Shown here one piece after another: positions 7,754 to 17,600 of a stretch of 33,521 nucleotides of DNA; within the stretch, counting starts at the first letter, position 1, and every line of letters starts with the position of its first letter. A model generated the notes under the pieces. That model made no database searches. It saw nothing but the letters and a program-made list of their open reading frames with translations, and had not been told where the DNA came from. The position numbers and the translations under genes are program-made. Source of the DNA: Marinobacter sp. S6332 (lineage in GTDB: Bacteria; Pseudomonadota; Gammaproteobacteria; Pseudomonadales; Oleiphilaceae); contig NZ_JALKAP010000017.1 in the NCBI RefSeq assembly GCF_023016045.1, positions 1 through 33,521 of the forward strand, written 5' to 3'.

Positions 7754-8913
7754 TACTCAAGCGCTCCATGCTTTGCCAATAGTGATTCAACTTCTGCATA
7801 TCGCGACAAACTTGCTAACTTCCGTGCTCGAAACCCCTTCGAATTTTTGAGGTTCAAGTCAGCTCCAGCAGCAACTAGCACCTTTACCGTCTCGAAGTAG
7901 CCATCACCGGCGGCTAGAAGCAAGGGGGTATAATGGCTGCTCACTTGATGGTTTATCGCTGCGCCTTTTTCAATCAGAAGCTCGCAGAGCTCGGAGTCTC
8001 CATATCGCGCCGCTTGTAATAATGGTGACCAATCATCTTGGTTGGGAGCATTCACCGCCGCACCATGATTCACCAAAAGACGAGCTACGTTATAGTGATG
8101 GCAACTTAGAGCAACAGACAGTGCCGGATTGCCCTTCCCTGTTCTGCAGTTAGCATCCGCACCATGCTCCAATAGCAGCTCCACAATGGCCAGGTCACCC
8201 CGCCGAATGGCCAAAATCAACAATGAATCCCCACAGCCATCCACAATATTCACATGGGTGCCGTCATCAACCAGCTTTCTTACTAGATCGAGGTAACCGT
8301 GTTCATAAGCTGAGAGCAGCGCAGCTTCGCTGTATTTCCGACCGAAGTGCGCGCCCTGCTCGCTAAGGAGATTTACAATGTCTGTCCGGTTTTTAAAGAA
8401 GGCACCCGTGAGTGCATTCCAACCATCATTATTGCAAATATGAATATCCGCGCCGTTATCAATCAAAAAATCTACGATCTTTCGATAGCCCTTAATGGCA
8501 GCCCAAATCAAGGGCGTCCAACCTCGACCATTGCGGATGTTCACCTCAGCACCACAATCAATCATCTTCTGGGCAAGATCGTAATATTCGTATTCCAACG
8601 CGAGCAGCATCGCGCTGTTGGATTCTTCACAACGAAAATTGGGATTAGCGCCTTTCTCCAATAACGCAGAAGCGATATCCAAATACCCTAACCGTATGCT
8701 CTGGCGTAGTGGCTCACTGTGATTAGCATTCGCATTGAACCGCCCGTCACTCAACAGTGCCCAAGCGATTTTTTTGAAGCCTGAGTCCAAGGCGAGCCTA
8801 AACCCGGCATCACTCATTTCCTCCGGGCTAACAGCCCCATCTTCAGGGCTTGCCAGTATTGACTCAACCTTGGCCAGGTCGCCCACTTCAATGGCAGCGC
8901 ACAACTCACTCAT
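7753..8913 (-). CDS. Ankyrin-repeat protein inside the BREX operon
   Basis: This 386-residue protein is almost wholly ankyrin repeats, about ten of them. Clear units include NGRGWTPLIWAAIKGYRKIV, NDGWNALTGAFFKNRTDIV, QDDWSPLLQAARYGDSELC and SSHYTPLLLAAGDGYFETVK, each followed by an LLxxGAxxN-type loop. There is no signal peptide or added enzymatic domain. It starts 12 bases after the pglZ stop and is stop-start coupled to the small nuclease-like gene that follows. Ankyrin repeats bind other proteins, so it could hold the downstream protein in check, serve as an adaptor to PglZ or BrxL, or sense a phage protein. None of these is shown by sequence. Confidence 0.93.
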   Translation of the reverse strand: MSELCAAIEVGDLAKVESILASPEDGAVSPEEMSDAGFRLALDSGFKKIAWALLSDGRFNANANHSEPLRQSIRLGYLDIASALLEKGANPNFRCEESNSAMLLALEYEYYDLAQKMIDCGAEVNIRNGRGWTPLIWAAIKGYRKIVDFLIDNGADIHICNNDGWNALTGAFFKNRTDIVNLLSEQGAHFGRKYSEAALLSAYEHGYLDLVRKLVDDGTHVNIVDGCGDSLLILAIRRGDLAIVELLLEHGADANCRTGKGNPALSVALSCHHYNVARLLVNHGAAVNAPNQDDWSPLLQAARYGDSELCELLIEKGAAINHQVSSHYTPLLLAAGDGYFETVKVLVAAGADLNLKNSKGFRARKLASLSRYAEVESLLAKHGALE

Positions 8914-8925
8914 CTATCCGCTCCA

Positions 8926-11427
8926 TCAAAAATCAAAATCGCTGGTAAAGGACCGCCGCATCGTATACCTGAGCGACTTGTATTCCTTGTAATGGGAGGT
9001 GCCGGCATGCTGCTCGTCAAGTCGTAAGAACACTTCCTGACCATTCGCTTCATCCGCCTTTCGAGACAGCAAAAAGCGCACCTGCAGCTCACGTTCACGA
9101 GGGTTCTCTGAGGTCAAATCAAACACCAGCTCGTGGCTGTCGGAAATCAGCTCGCCGGCCTCGGTGTAGATACCAGCACGTAGCAAGCGCGGTTGAATTT
9201 TTTCCGTTACCGGTCCGGACTGATACAAGGTGACCGCAAGTTGGCCGGAAGTAATCACCGAGCTGGCTCCGCGCAGGATATCCACCTCAACAGCGCTGAC
9301 ATCGCTCTGGCGCTTCTTGTTCACCTTTAACACCGGTATCACCACTTCCTGTAACGAAGCACCGCCATGCACAAAGCGACTGCCAGAACCCTTCAAGCGC
9401 AACCGGTTGATGGATTTTGGGACCTGCACTTCCATATCCCCATCCAGACCAAGCTGCTCAGACGAGAAGTGGTGGAACGCGGGAGACGGCGCCAGGCCCT
9501 TGCCCAATACGAAACGCCGGTCGCGGTAAAGAACATTTTCACCGTTGACGGGCACACTGAGAAAATCGCTCTCGTCCAGCTCTCGGTTCTGGTAAATAAA
9601 GCCATGATCGGCGGTCACCAGCAGGTTGTTTGCATTGGCCGCCGTCAGCTTTTTGATCAGGCGAATCAGGTCGTCCAGGGTCTGTTCTGCCGCCTCGAAG
9701 GCTTGCCCTTCTGAGTGCATTTTGTCGCCAGTGTGGTCAATGCGATTGTGATAGATGTACAGCACATCGTTGCCTTTCAACACTTCCCGGCTATCGTCAC
9801 GGTTGAGCTGCATAAACTCTTCAGCTCGGATCGCCTGGCCACGCCCTTCCAGAGCTGCCTGCAAAATCTTGGTACGATTGGTAGTGCCTTGGGAGCTTTG
9901 GCCATCCACCAGCGTTGTGCCGGTATCGTTATCCGAAATCGCCAGGGTTTTATTGGGAAGTAGAGCGGCCATACCGAGCTGGGTGTAACTGGGTAACATG
10001 GAGAGCGCAGGCTCAAGCTCGGCGCTGTACCGGTCTTCCTGGCGGATAAGGCTCAGCAGCTCGTCACCGATCTCGTAACGCATGGCGTCGGAAATAATCA
10101 CACACACACGTTTGTCTTTACGCAGGAATGGGCGCACCCAGTGCTCAAAAAAAGTGTTTTGCGGAACCACTGGATATGCTTCCCAGCGGGCGCTCGAATC
10201 CACGTGTGTTTGGAATGCGTCCCCGAGCTTCAGCAAATAGCTGTTGGAGTACAGATTTTCTACCTGCTCACTCAACTCCCCCATCAATGATGGCTGGCCA
10301 GACACTCGTACATGGTAGGCAAACTTACGATAGAGCTGGTCAAGCTGAAACCAGGCGCGGCTGTACCGCTGCACTCCATCGGCCAGACTATCCATGGTGA
10401 GGTTCGCCTCGCCCAGCATCTGAATAAAGCGGGCGCCAAACTCGATGGCCTCATAGAGATGCCGGAATTCATCATACCAGTGGCCCTGGCGACGCTGGCG
10501 CACCCAAAGGGCCACATCACCACTGGTTACCGTGCGCCCAACCACAGCCCGCACCAAGTCACTGATAATTTTCTGGTCGATCAGGCGGAAATAATCCAAT
10601 TCAATCAGGTTCCGGAAATCCCGCTTGCCCAAATCCTGCTCAATGCCAAGTACATCGGCACACTCGGCGGATAAGGCTTCGAACCCTGACTCGAACTGAC
10701 GGCTGTCCTTCCAGCGCTTAAGAAACACCAGAGCATCGCCGGTCATTTTGAACTCGCCATCGGTACTCATGGCGTAGCAGGATTTAAATAATGCGATAAC
10801 GAAATCCCGCAGGCTTGGCTCAGTAGATTCGTAGCCATAAAATCTCGTGAGCTGCTCCCAGAGAAAAGCATCCAAACCGCAGCGTTCAATCAGCCGCATA
10901 CCCTCAGCTCTGTCGTCAGCCAACTGCTGAAGCAAGGTCTCCACCACCGAGTCCATACGGGGTTCGCTACCGGCACATACCGCCAGCATTTTCAGCCGCA
11001 ACTGGCCGGCGGTATCGTCGGGTTTTAGCCACTTCTTTAGAACATCTTTGCGCTTCTCCGCTTGGAAGAATTCCGCATGAGCCTGTGCAATCTCGGCAAA
11101 CTCCAGGCCCAACTCCAACTCAGACAGCCAGATAGCCACCTGATCGGTACGAAATTCACCGTGGGCCAACTGCACGTCCAGCAACCAGTTATCCAATTCC
11201 GGTGGCTGAGCCCCTTCTTTGTACAACAGGAACTTCTGGGTCGACGCATCGCGCAGAACACGGTATTTCAGCCCGTACTCATTGTTAGCGATTTCTAACT
11301 TCTCAACATCCGGAAGTGAAACCGCCTCAAAATCACTGCGCAGCTCCTGCTTGGCGTCGTACCAGAACACGATACGGTGCCGGTTGAATAGTTTAGTTAA
11401 GGCGTGAGCAATTCTCTGACTGGACAT
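8926..11427 (-). CDS. pglZ: PglZ, alkaline-phosphatase-superfamily BREX core protein
   Basis: PglZ is a core BREX protein of the alkaline phosphatase superfamily, and it is needed together with PglX for BREX methylation. The start at 11427 (MSSQRIAHALTKLFNRHRIV) is preferred over an upstream one at 11502 because TAGGAA precedes it and the upstream choice would overlap the previous gene. The 833-residue length is normal. Superfamily motifs are visible: VCVIISDAMRYEIGDELLSL, YIYHNRIDHTGDKMHSEG and LLVTADHGFIYQN, which carry the likely metal-binding Asp and His residues. It follows the third gene of the DUF262 cassette by 8 bases. Confidence 0.96.
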   Translation of the reverse strand: MSSQRIAHALTKLFNRHRIVFWYDAKQELRSDFEAVSLPDVEKLEIANNEYGLKYRVLRDASTQKFLLYKEGAQPPELDNWLLDVQLAHGEFRTDQVAIWLSELELGLEFAEIAQAHAEFFQAEKRKDVLKKWLKPDDTAGQLRLKMLAVCAGSEPRMDSVVETLLQQLADDRAEGMRLIERCGLDAFLWEQLTRFYGYESTEPSLRDFVIALFKSCYAMSTDGEFKMTGDALVFLKRWKDSRQFESGFEALSAECADVLGIEQDLGKRDFRNLIELDYFRLIDQKIISDLVRAVVGRTVTSGDVALWVRQRRQGHWYDEFRHLYEAIEFGARFIQMLGEANLTMDSLADGVQRYSRAWFQLDQLYRKFAYHVRVSGQPSLMGELSEQVENLYSNSYLLKLGDAFQTHVDSSARWEAYPVVPQNTFFEHWVRPFLRKDKRVCVIISDAMRYEIGDELLSLIRQEDRYSAELEPALSMLPSYTQLGMAALLPNKTLAISDNDTGTTLVDGQSSQGTTNRTKILQAALEGRGQAIRAEEFMQLNRDDSREVLKGNDVLYIYHNRIDHTGDKMHSEGQAFEAAEQTLDDLIRLIKKLTAANANNLLVTADHGFIYQNRELDESDFLSVPVNGENVLYRDRRFVLGKGLAPSPAFHHFSSEQLGLDGDMEVQVPKSINRLRLKGSGSRFVHGGASLQEVVIPVLKVNKKRQSDVSAVEVDILRGASSVITSGQLAVTLYQSGPVTEKIQPRLLRAGIYTEAGELISDSHELVFDLTSENPRERELQVRFLLSRKADEANGQEVFLRLDEQHAGTSHYKEYKSLRYTMRRSFTSDFDF

Positions 11428-11435
11428 TGCTGTTC

Positions 11436-12389
11436 CTAATACTTCGTGATCTTGGGGCCAACATACAGAACATACAAAGGTGTCCCCGTCTTGATAGGCC
11501 AAGAAAAATGGATTCGTAGTTGGGGAGTTTGAACTTTTCCATGAAAAGGGGCGAAGAGTGATTCACCTTCGCCACCCGGGAGACGAAAAGTCATATCATT
11601 CTCAAAATCACTCTTTTCTCTATTCGAAGAATCCGAATACCAAGCATTCCCGCCAGTAAAATACTGCTGATAAATAATATGACCACGCTCTGTACGACCC
11701 TCACCCGTCAAATGAGCGGCCTTGAACTCAGAAAGAACCGCTAACAGATCAACTATACTGTTGGCCGCTGAAACGACAAACGGCGTGCCTTTCAGAGGTG
11801 AGAAAGCATCCTCGGAAAATGTCAGATTATCAAAGCGACTCAAGCAAGCCTGCTCCATCTGCCCCCAAGATTGCAACATAGGCGACGAATGGAGCAAAGC
11901 AGCTTCAAGGGTAGCTATTCCTGTATGATTGGTTAAAGTCACCGACCACTCACCCACATCATCCTTATACCATTCAACTTCCAAAGGGGTCGAAGTCCAT
12001 TGAGATGGAGATAAACTGACGAGTTCTGCCTTTCTATTGGAAAACTGCAAATGGGCGCATTCTCCTATAGCAGTATCAGTAACTAACTCGCCTTGACATG
12101 CCAGATACTCCTCTCCCGAATGGTGTTGACTCTCCTCCCAATATGGGCCAGTTCGGTTAAACCACCCCATTAAAGCTCTGACCTTGTCTTTCTCAATGTA
12201 CTGAATGGCTTGCGGTAGGGTTAGCTGGTGAGTAACCCGAGCCTGCTGGCAAGTACGGCGACAATAAAGTTCGCGACCATATCTTTTAGCCACCTGACGC
12301 ATACCCATCAAGACATCTAAAGAAGTTACAAAACTTTGAACATCTGTAAATTGCCCATGCAAGGAGCATTCATTAAACAAAAGCTCCAT
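11436..12389 (-). CDS. Unknown third protein of the DUF262/ATPase cassette
   Basis: The start at 12389 (MELLFNECSLHGQF) lies one base after the stop of the ATPase gene, with GGAGTGAG upstream; a longer start at 12410 overlaps the ATPase gene. The 317-residue protein shows no motif I can assign with confidence. An N-terminal segment has two cysteines (ELYCRRTCQQARV). The C-terminal 90 residues are distinctive, with YFTGGNAWYSDSSNREKSDF, SLFAPFHGKVQTPQLRIHFS and TPLYVLYVGPKITKY, resembling proteins I recall next to bacterial AAA ATPase genes of the DUF3696 type. The conserved His, Arg and Asp residues could form a nuclease site, but this is speculation. Confidence 0.85.
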   Translation of the reverse strand: MELLFNECSLHGQFTDVQSFVTSLDVLMGMRQVAKRYGRELYCRRTCQQARVTHQLTLPQAIQYIEKDKVRALMGWFNRTGPYWEESQHHSGEEYLACQGELVTDTAIGECAHLQFSNRKAELVSLSPSQWTSTPLEVEWYKDDVGEWSVTLTNHTGIATLEAALLHSSPMLQSWGQMEQACLSRFDNLTFSEDAFSPLKGTPFVVSAANSIVDLLAVLSEFKAAHLTGEGRTERGHIIYQQYFTGGNAWYSDSSNREKSDFENDMTFRLPGGEGESLFAPFHGKVQTPQLRIHFSWPIKTGTPLYVLYVGPKITKY

Positions 12390-12390
12390 C

Positions 12391-13527
12391 TCACTCACTC
12401 CAGCCTGCAAAGTGATTCATATCTTTGTCGAACTGATCAAAAAAGCCTTCCGGCCAAACATCTAAGTTTCCTGACGATTCCAGCTGCGGTGACACAACTT
12501 GGTCAAAACCCAACTTGGGAGCACGAAAGAAATGTAGACAAACCTGACTTGGCGCAAGAGTCTTATTGCGGACGGCGCGCCGAATTCCATTTAAAATGTG
12601 ATCGCTATGGGTTTCAACAACAATCTGAGGGCCAGTGCTAGCAGCAATTGCGAGAAACCTACCCATCAAGGCTTGGCCTGCCGGATGCAAATGCACCTCT
12701 GGGTTCTCAATAATAATCAAGTCATCAGGCGCAGCAGAAAGGACAGCCACAATTATCGGTAAGACCTGGGTTAGGCCAAAGCCTACGTTAATAGGTCTGT
12801 GGTAGTCGGTTTCATCAGATGTCCGTATACCTAAAGTGACAGCATTCATGCGAGAAATGGGTGAGACGGCAATTCCACACCCTGGAAAAAATTCTCGCAT
12901 CCATGCTTCGACCTGGCGCATTAAAGTAGGGGCAACAGAGCCAATAACCATTGCTTCATGAACCGGATTGTCTTCAAGACGATACAGGCGACTAATGGCG
13001 TGCTCCCCTTTGGGGCCGACCGCCTGAGTGGTGATCCTATCCTCCAACGGATAATAATCTCTCGGGCCAATTCTTTCGGCTGTGATGTAGGTAAGGAACT
13101 CTAAAGTCTTACATATACTCGGCGTGGCGCCAGCCTCAAACGGCAACAGCCGGTTTAGCATCCTCTCTGGGGAATCGCCTTCACCAGAGCCTGAAAGGCA
13201 ATGAACATCCATCGACATTTCAGGTCTCTCACCGCTAAACCTCCAACGATAGGACGACTCATCATCAGTGATTACAAGCTCAAACCCATGTCTACCATGA
13301 ATCTTGTTTACTACATCCTGAACCTTGCCCAGCTTTAATATATCGCCATTGAGAATCAAGCGTGAACCCCACTCGTTCTCCCGAATGGTCTGATGTAACA
13401 ATACAAGCGCTTGGAATACCGAGGACTTACCAGACGCATTCGATCCTGAGAGCAAAGTAAGTTCTGAAAGCGGCAATCTCAGTATTTCAAAACATTTAAA
13501 ATTTCTAAGTTCAATTTCTCGTATCAC
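12391..13527 (-). CDS. AAA/ABC-type ATPase (DUF3696-like) of the BREX-embedded cassette
   Basis: This 378-residue ATPase belongs to the SMC/RecF/OLD-like group. The N-terminus IREIELRNFKCFEILRLPL is the classical opening, Walker A is at residues 28-36 (GSNASGKSS), and a Walker B-like strand near residue 275 reads DDLIIIENPEVHLHPAGQ, followed by the ETHSDHILNGIRRAV sensor typical of the family. No TOPRIM nuclease domain is present, which separates it from OLD nucleases. The start is a GTG at 13527 within the DUF262 gene (17-base overlap), with a strong AGGAGG site. It likely powers or gates the DUF262 partner. Confidence 0.92.
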   Translation of the reverse strand: MIREIELRNFKCFEILRLPLSELTLLSGSNASGKSSVFQALVLLHQTIRENEWGSRLILNGDILKLGKVQDVVNKIHGRHGFELVITDDESSYRWRFSGERPEMSMDVHCLSGSGEGDSPERMLNRLLPFEAGATPSICKTLEFLTYITAERIGPRDYYPLEDRITTQAVGPKGEHAISRLYRLEDNPVHEAMVIGSVAPTLMRQVEAWMREFFPGCGIAVSPISRMNAVTLGIRTSDETDYHRPINVGFGLTQVLPIIVAVLSAAPDDLIIIENPEVHLHPAGQALMGRFLAIAASTGPQIVVETHSDHILNGIRRAVRNKTLAPSQVCLHFFRAPKLGFDQVVSPQLESSGNLDVWPEGFFDQFDKDMNHFAGWSE

Positions 13528-14632
13528 CCAGCACCTCCTTTAACATATCGTTGGCTAAGTTGAACCTTTTTTGTACACGCACTACTTGATTCGTACCGAG
13601 CGATATTGCCTCGTTGAAGGAGATATTCTTGAACAAATCGTAGGTCGCGGTTTGTAGCTCTTCCTTATGCGCCTCTACTAGGGTATCGGGATATAGACTA
13701 AGTCCAGTAGACATAACATCCCAAAGCGAAGCGTTTATCACGCTTCTACTGTCGTCTAAAGACTGGTGTTTTCTGAACGCGTGCTTCCCAAAGACTGAAT
13801 AATTATTCCTCATACTCGTTTTAAAATTTCTGGATAGGGCTTCAAGATCAAATTCTGACATGCCATTCATTATTTCAAGTGCTCTGGCCAAGAAGTCATC
13901 CATATCCCCCTTATATTGATTTGGGCCAAGCAACTGAAAGGAACAAAACCGATTTATAAGCTCACGATCACGCATCGTCTTTCTGTTCAAGCTTTTTCCG
14001 GTCGCTTTAAGAAAGATAGAGGAGTTAGCCTCCCCCTTGAGGAATCGGCTAGCCTTACCCGAGAAAAGGCAATTACGCATCTGTTGCCTAGTGAGCGGAA
14101 CACCACCATTTACTCGCTCGAAAATATCTAGTAAAGCTTGCGTTGGTACTTTGGCATCGATCACATAGAGGACAAGATTACAGTCTTCAACACGGTTTTG
14201 TAATTTTGGAGAGAGGTCACGAAAATACTTATTGTTAAGCTCTTCTTGGTGAGGCAATTTCAACCGGAGATCATTGTTAACAAAACGTTGGAACGTCGAT
14301 AACCGTTGCAATCCATCCACAACAATCATTTGACCATTAGTATTTTCAGCAAGATAAAATACAGGTAGAGGAATACGAATCATCACTGACTCGATCAACT
14401 TACATTGCTTACTCTCTGGCCAAATAAAGTCACGCTGGAAATCTGGATCCATAATAAAGCTGCCCTTTTCGATACGACGTAGGACATCATGGACAGTTCT
14501 ATTCTCATTGCGAATGAGTACCGTATCAATTGGATATTCGCCAAAGGAAAGATCCTCATCTTTAACAGGGTCAAGACCTTCAACATCATTATCGGCATAA
14601 GCTTGATCATTAGTGCTGTTAAAATTATTCAT
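13511..14632 (-). CDS. DUF262 (GmrS-like) protein of the BREX-embedded cassette
   Basis: This 373-residue protein has the DUF262 fold, the ParB/Srx-like nucleotide-handling half of GmrSD type IV restriction enzymes. Key motifs are PDFQRDFIWPESKQCKLIES, the signature DGLQRLSTFQRF near residue 107, and IFERVNGGVPLTRQQMRNC. There is no DUF1524 HNH nuclease half: the protein ends soon after the DUF262 helical part. The gene starts 3 bases after the pglX stop, using a GAAGGAAA site inside the end of pglX. It occupies the place where some BREX loci carry brxU, a full GmrSD enzyme, but works with a separate ATPase and an unknown third protein instead. Confidence 0.92.
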   Translation of the reverse strand: MNNFNSTNDQAYADNDVEGLDPVKDEDLSFGEYPIDTVLIRNENRTVHDVLRRIEKGSFIMDPDFQRDFIWPESKQCKLIESVMIRIPLPVFYLAENTNGQMIVVDGLQRLSTFQRFVNNDLRLKLPHQEELNNKYFRDLSPKLQNRVEDCNLVLYVIDAKVPTQALLDIFERVNGGVPLTRQQMRNCLFSGKASRFLKGEANSSIFLKATGKSLNRKTMRDRELINRFCSFQLLGPNQYKGDMDDFLARALEIMNGMSEFDLEALSRNFKTSMRNNYSVFGKHAFRKHQSLDDSRSVINASLWDVMSTGLSLYPDTLVEAHKEELQTATYDLFKNISFNEAISLGTNQVVRVQKRFNLANDMLKEVLGDTRN

Positions 14633-14635
14633 ATT

Positions 14636-17600
14636 TCAATTTCCTTCACCCTTCGAGTCTATTCCGGCTATTTTTTTCAGAGCTGACCCAAATTTCGGGT
14701 AATTTACTTTCACACCATCGTCCAGATCGATTTCCACTTGCTTGGTAGCCAGCGGATAAAGCACGTCGCGCTCGTAGTCGTCCAGTTCAACAATGACCTT
14801 GCTGATTTTCTCGATGTCTTTCAGTGCTTTTGTTTTTTCCCCCGAAGATGCACTAGCGCTGATGCTGACTGCTTCCAGGTGATCCCGACGAGACGTCAGT
14901 TTGGTGCGGAACTCCCGCAGGTAATCGTTAAGCACCACGCTGACTGTATCTGGGCGGTAGCGGTGCATATAGATCAGCGCATTGAATGAGCCCTTGGGCG
15001 ACGAGAACAGCCAGTAAATGGGGCGTTTTTTGTAGCGCCGCACATGGTCGTTGTAGAAGTCCTTGAGAAAATATTTGCGGATATCCTTGCCCAGCGCTTG
15101 CTCAACGAAACGGAGGTTTTCTTCGTAGTGCTCTTCGCCGAAGGTGATTCGGAGAAACTCGCGGAAGCGTTCGGAAATGTCATCGCTGAACCAGTCACCG
15201 TCGAGCATTGGTATGACGTTGTCTTCATCCGCCGGGAAGCTTGGTTCTGGGACCTGCTTTAGGTAATCCTCAATGGTTTCACCCTGATTGGCCAGGATCA
15301 GCCCCGGCTTTTCCAGCGCGTAGCGGCCGAACATACAACCCACGGAGTAGGACAGAAACTCAGCTATGGTGTCCGCACGTAGGCGGATTTCTCGGTCGGC
15401 GACCGAGGCTTTTCGGCCATAGCGATATGCTGGATTACAGGTGAGCGTGATCTCCTCCAGAGGCACTTCAGGCGTCAGCTCGTTTTGCAGGCCGTAAGCG
15501 TCAATAAAGACGCAGTTGTTCTCTTCCTCCAGCCGCTGCATTTCGTCCGTCATGCCCTGCCAATGGGCTCGCAGGTTGGTATAGGTGTGTTCCAGCGAGT
15601 CGGTACGGTGGTCGGGGGAGAGCAGCGGGAGCGTGGTGAAATCCCAAGAGGTTTCGTAGGCGTCCCAATCTGCAACGGATAACTTCAGCAAATCTTCGAC
15701 AATGACTGCCGTCTGGATGTCGATGAGCGGTTGAGGAATTGCCAGAATGTCGCCGACGTTTACAGTAACTGTTGGGTTGAAAACTTCGATAGCCCTCTGG
15801 CTGACTTTCCCATTGAGCAGTCCAAGTGCTACTTTCGTTGAATGATCGCTAACGCCATTCGAAATGATAGTTGGTGCCAAGGAGGAAAACTCCTGACACT
15901 CGTCTTTCAGGCGAAAAGAATTTGTGCTCGAAGTAATCTTGGAGCAGGTTACGCCTTGTTTGTTCCAGTATTTTTTGTTGTGCAGTCCGCCATGTTCGGC
16001 ATACTCGCTTCTTGCCTCATTGGACCAATTCACTACACGATCCCGATTTCCGTACCAGCGCCTAAATTCACCTCCATGGGCTAGCTCTTTCCACTTATGG
16101 TCACGATTATTATTTGGAACTTCCCAAGTAAACCGGAGATGCTTGTTATCATTATGTGTTTTCAGACGGCCGCCGGACTCAAACCTAGAGCTTAGGCGGT
16201 CTTCGCTTTGGAGATAAGATAGCATTTTCGGCGTGAGCCAATAGGCAATCGGGGCTCCATGTATTCTCAAAAAATCTGATTGGTTTGCAACGTGTCGGCC
16301 ATAATCATGAGCAAGAAATAGTTCTTCAATTTCCTCTGGCCTCCTGACTTCAACATGTTTTTTAAAGAGGCGTCGGTAGACACCGGAGGCTTCGGAACGA
16401 GCATTCCATACGACAAAGGCAACTGATCCAAAGTCGGAACCGAAGATCCCGCGCCCCAAATGCAGCAGTGAAGATATCGAGCTACGGGTCAGCAATACCC
16501 TCCGCAGCTTCTCAAAGCTATTCAAGAAAAGCCACGAAGGCAGATTTATTATTCCCCAAGTACCGTGTACACGTGTAAGTTGACCAGCGCGCTCCATGAA
16601 GGCAGTCATCAAGTCCCATTTTGACACAGGGTAGTTAATGCTTAGCCATTTTTTCAGGATCGGATTCATTCCTGTCCCGCCCATATAAGGCGGGTTGGCC
16701 ACTACCACATGGTATTTGGACGAGAGGACCTCGGCCATGCGCAACACTGTCAGCACACGCTCCTGAACTTCCTCCAACAGCAGATCTCCCGCAAAATCCC
16801 GCGCCTCGACCATCCGCAACGTATCTGCCGGATCGCACAGTTTGGGCACGATCAGCGAGCCGAAGTTCTTGGCCTGCTCGAACTGGTTCAGCGTCTCGCG
16901 CAAGTCCTTCGTGAACAAGTCATGCCCGATCATATCCATATATTCGTTGAGTTCACCTTCATCAAAGTGAACGTTTTCCAGCACGCAAATATTGGGTTGT
17001 ACCGCATTGCGGAAAAAACGGCGCTGCTTAGCCCTCGCCTTCATAGTCAATGCAAATGCAGCCAGCTCCCCAGCACGCTCGTCGATCTCGATTCCGTAAA
17101 GGTTATGAGTCAGGATCATGACCGGAATGTCAGCGGGCTCGTAGCCTTCTTCCTCGTAAATGGCATAAAGCAAATCGAAAGCATAGGTCAGCATATGGCC
17201 GGAACCGCAGGCTGGATCGCAAATCTTGATTTCTTCCGGTTTGTTGATTCGCAGGAAATCGGCTTCCGATTGCTCGCTACCATCCGCCGCAGGCGTTGGC
17301 TTAATGTAATAATCCATCCGCTCAACCAGACCGGAATTTGGCCGGTTGAGCATCCAAAGGCGCCCTAGAGAGTTCTCCACCAGGTAGCGCACAATCCAGT
17401 GCGGGGTAAAAAGCTGAGTGGCGGCGGGGATATTCTCAGTGGAAATTTTTGTGTTCTTCTTCAGCCCTTCAAAGACCTGATCTTTCTTCTCAGAGATGTA
17501 AAACTGGTAGAGCCAACCGATCACCTCGACATCCTCACAGGCATCTGGCGTCATTGCTTCACGGGTGTAAGCAAGGATAGAGTTGTCCGAGAGCAAGTCG

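Noticed and set aside
16709..17368. Plus-strand open frame of 219 codons inside pglX
   Set aside because: It lies opposite the methyltransferase domain, has no ribosome site and no recognisable features.
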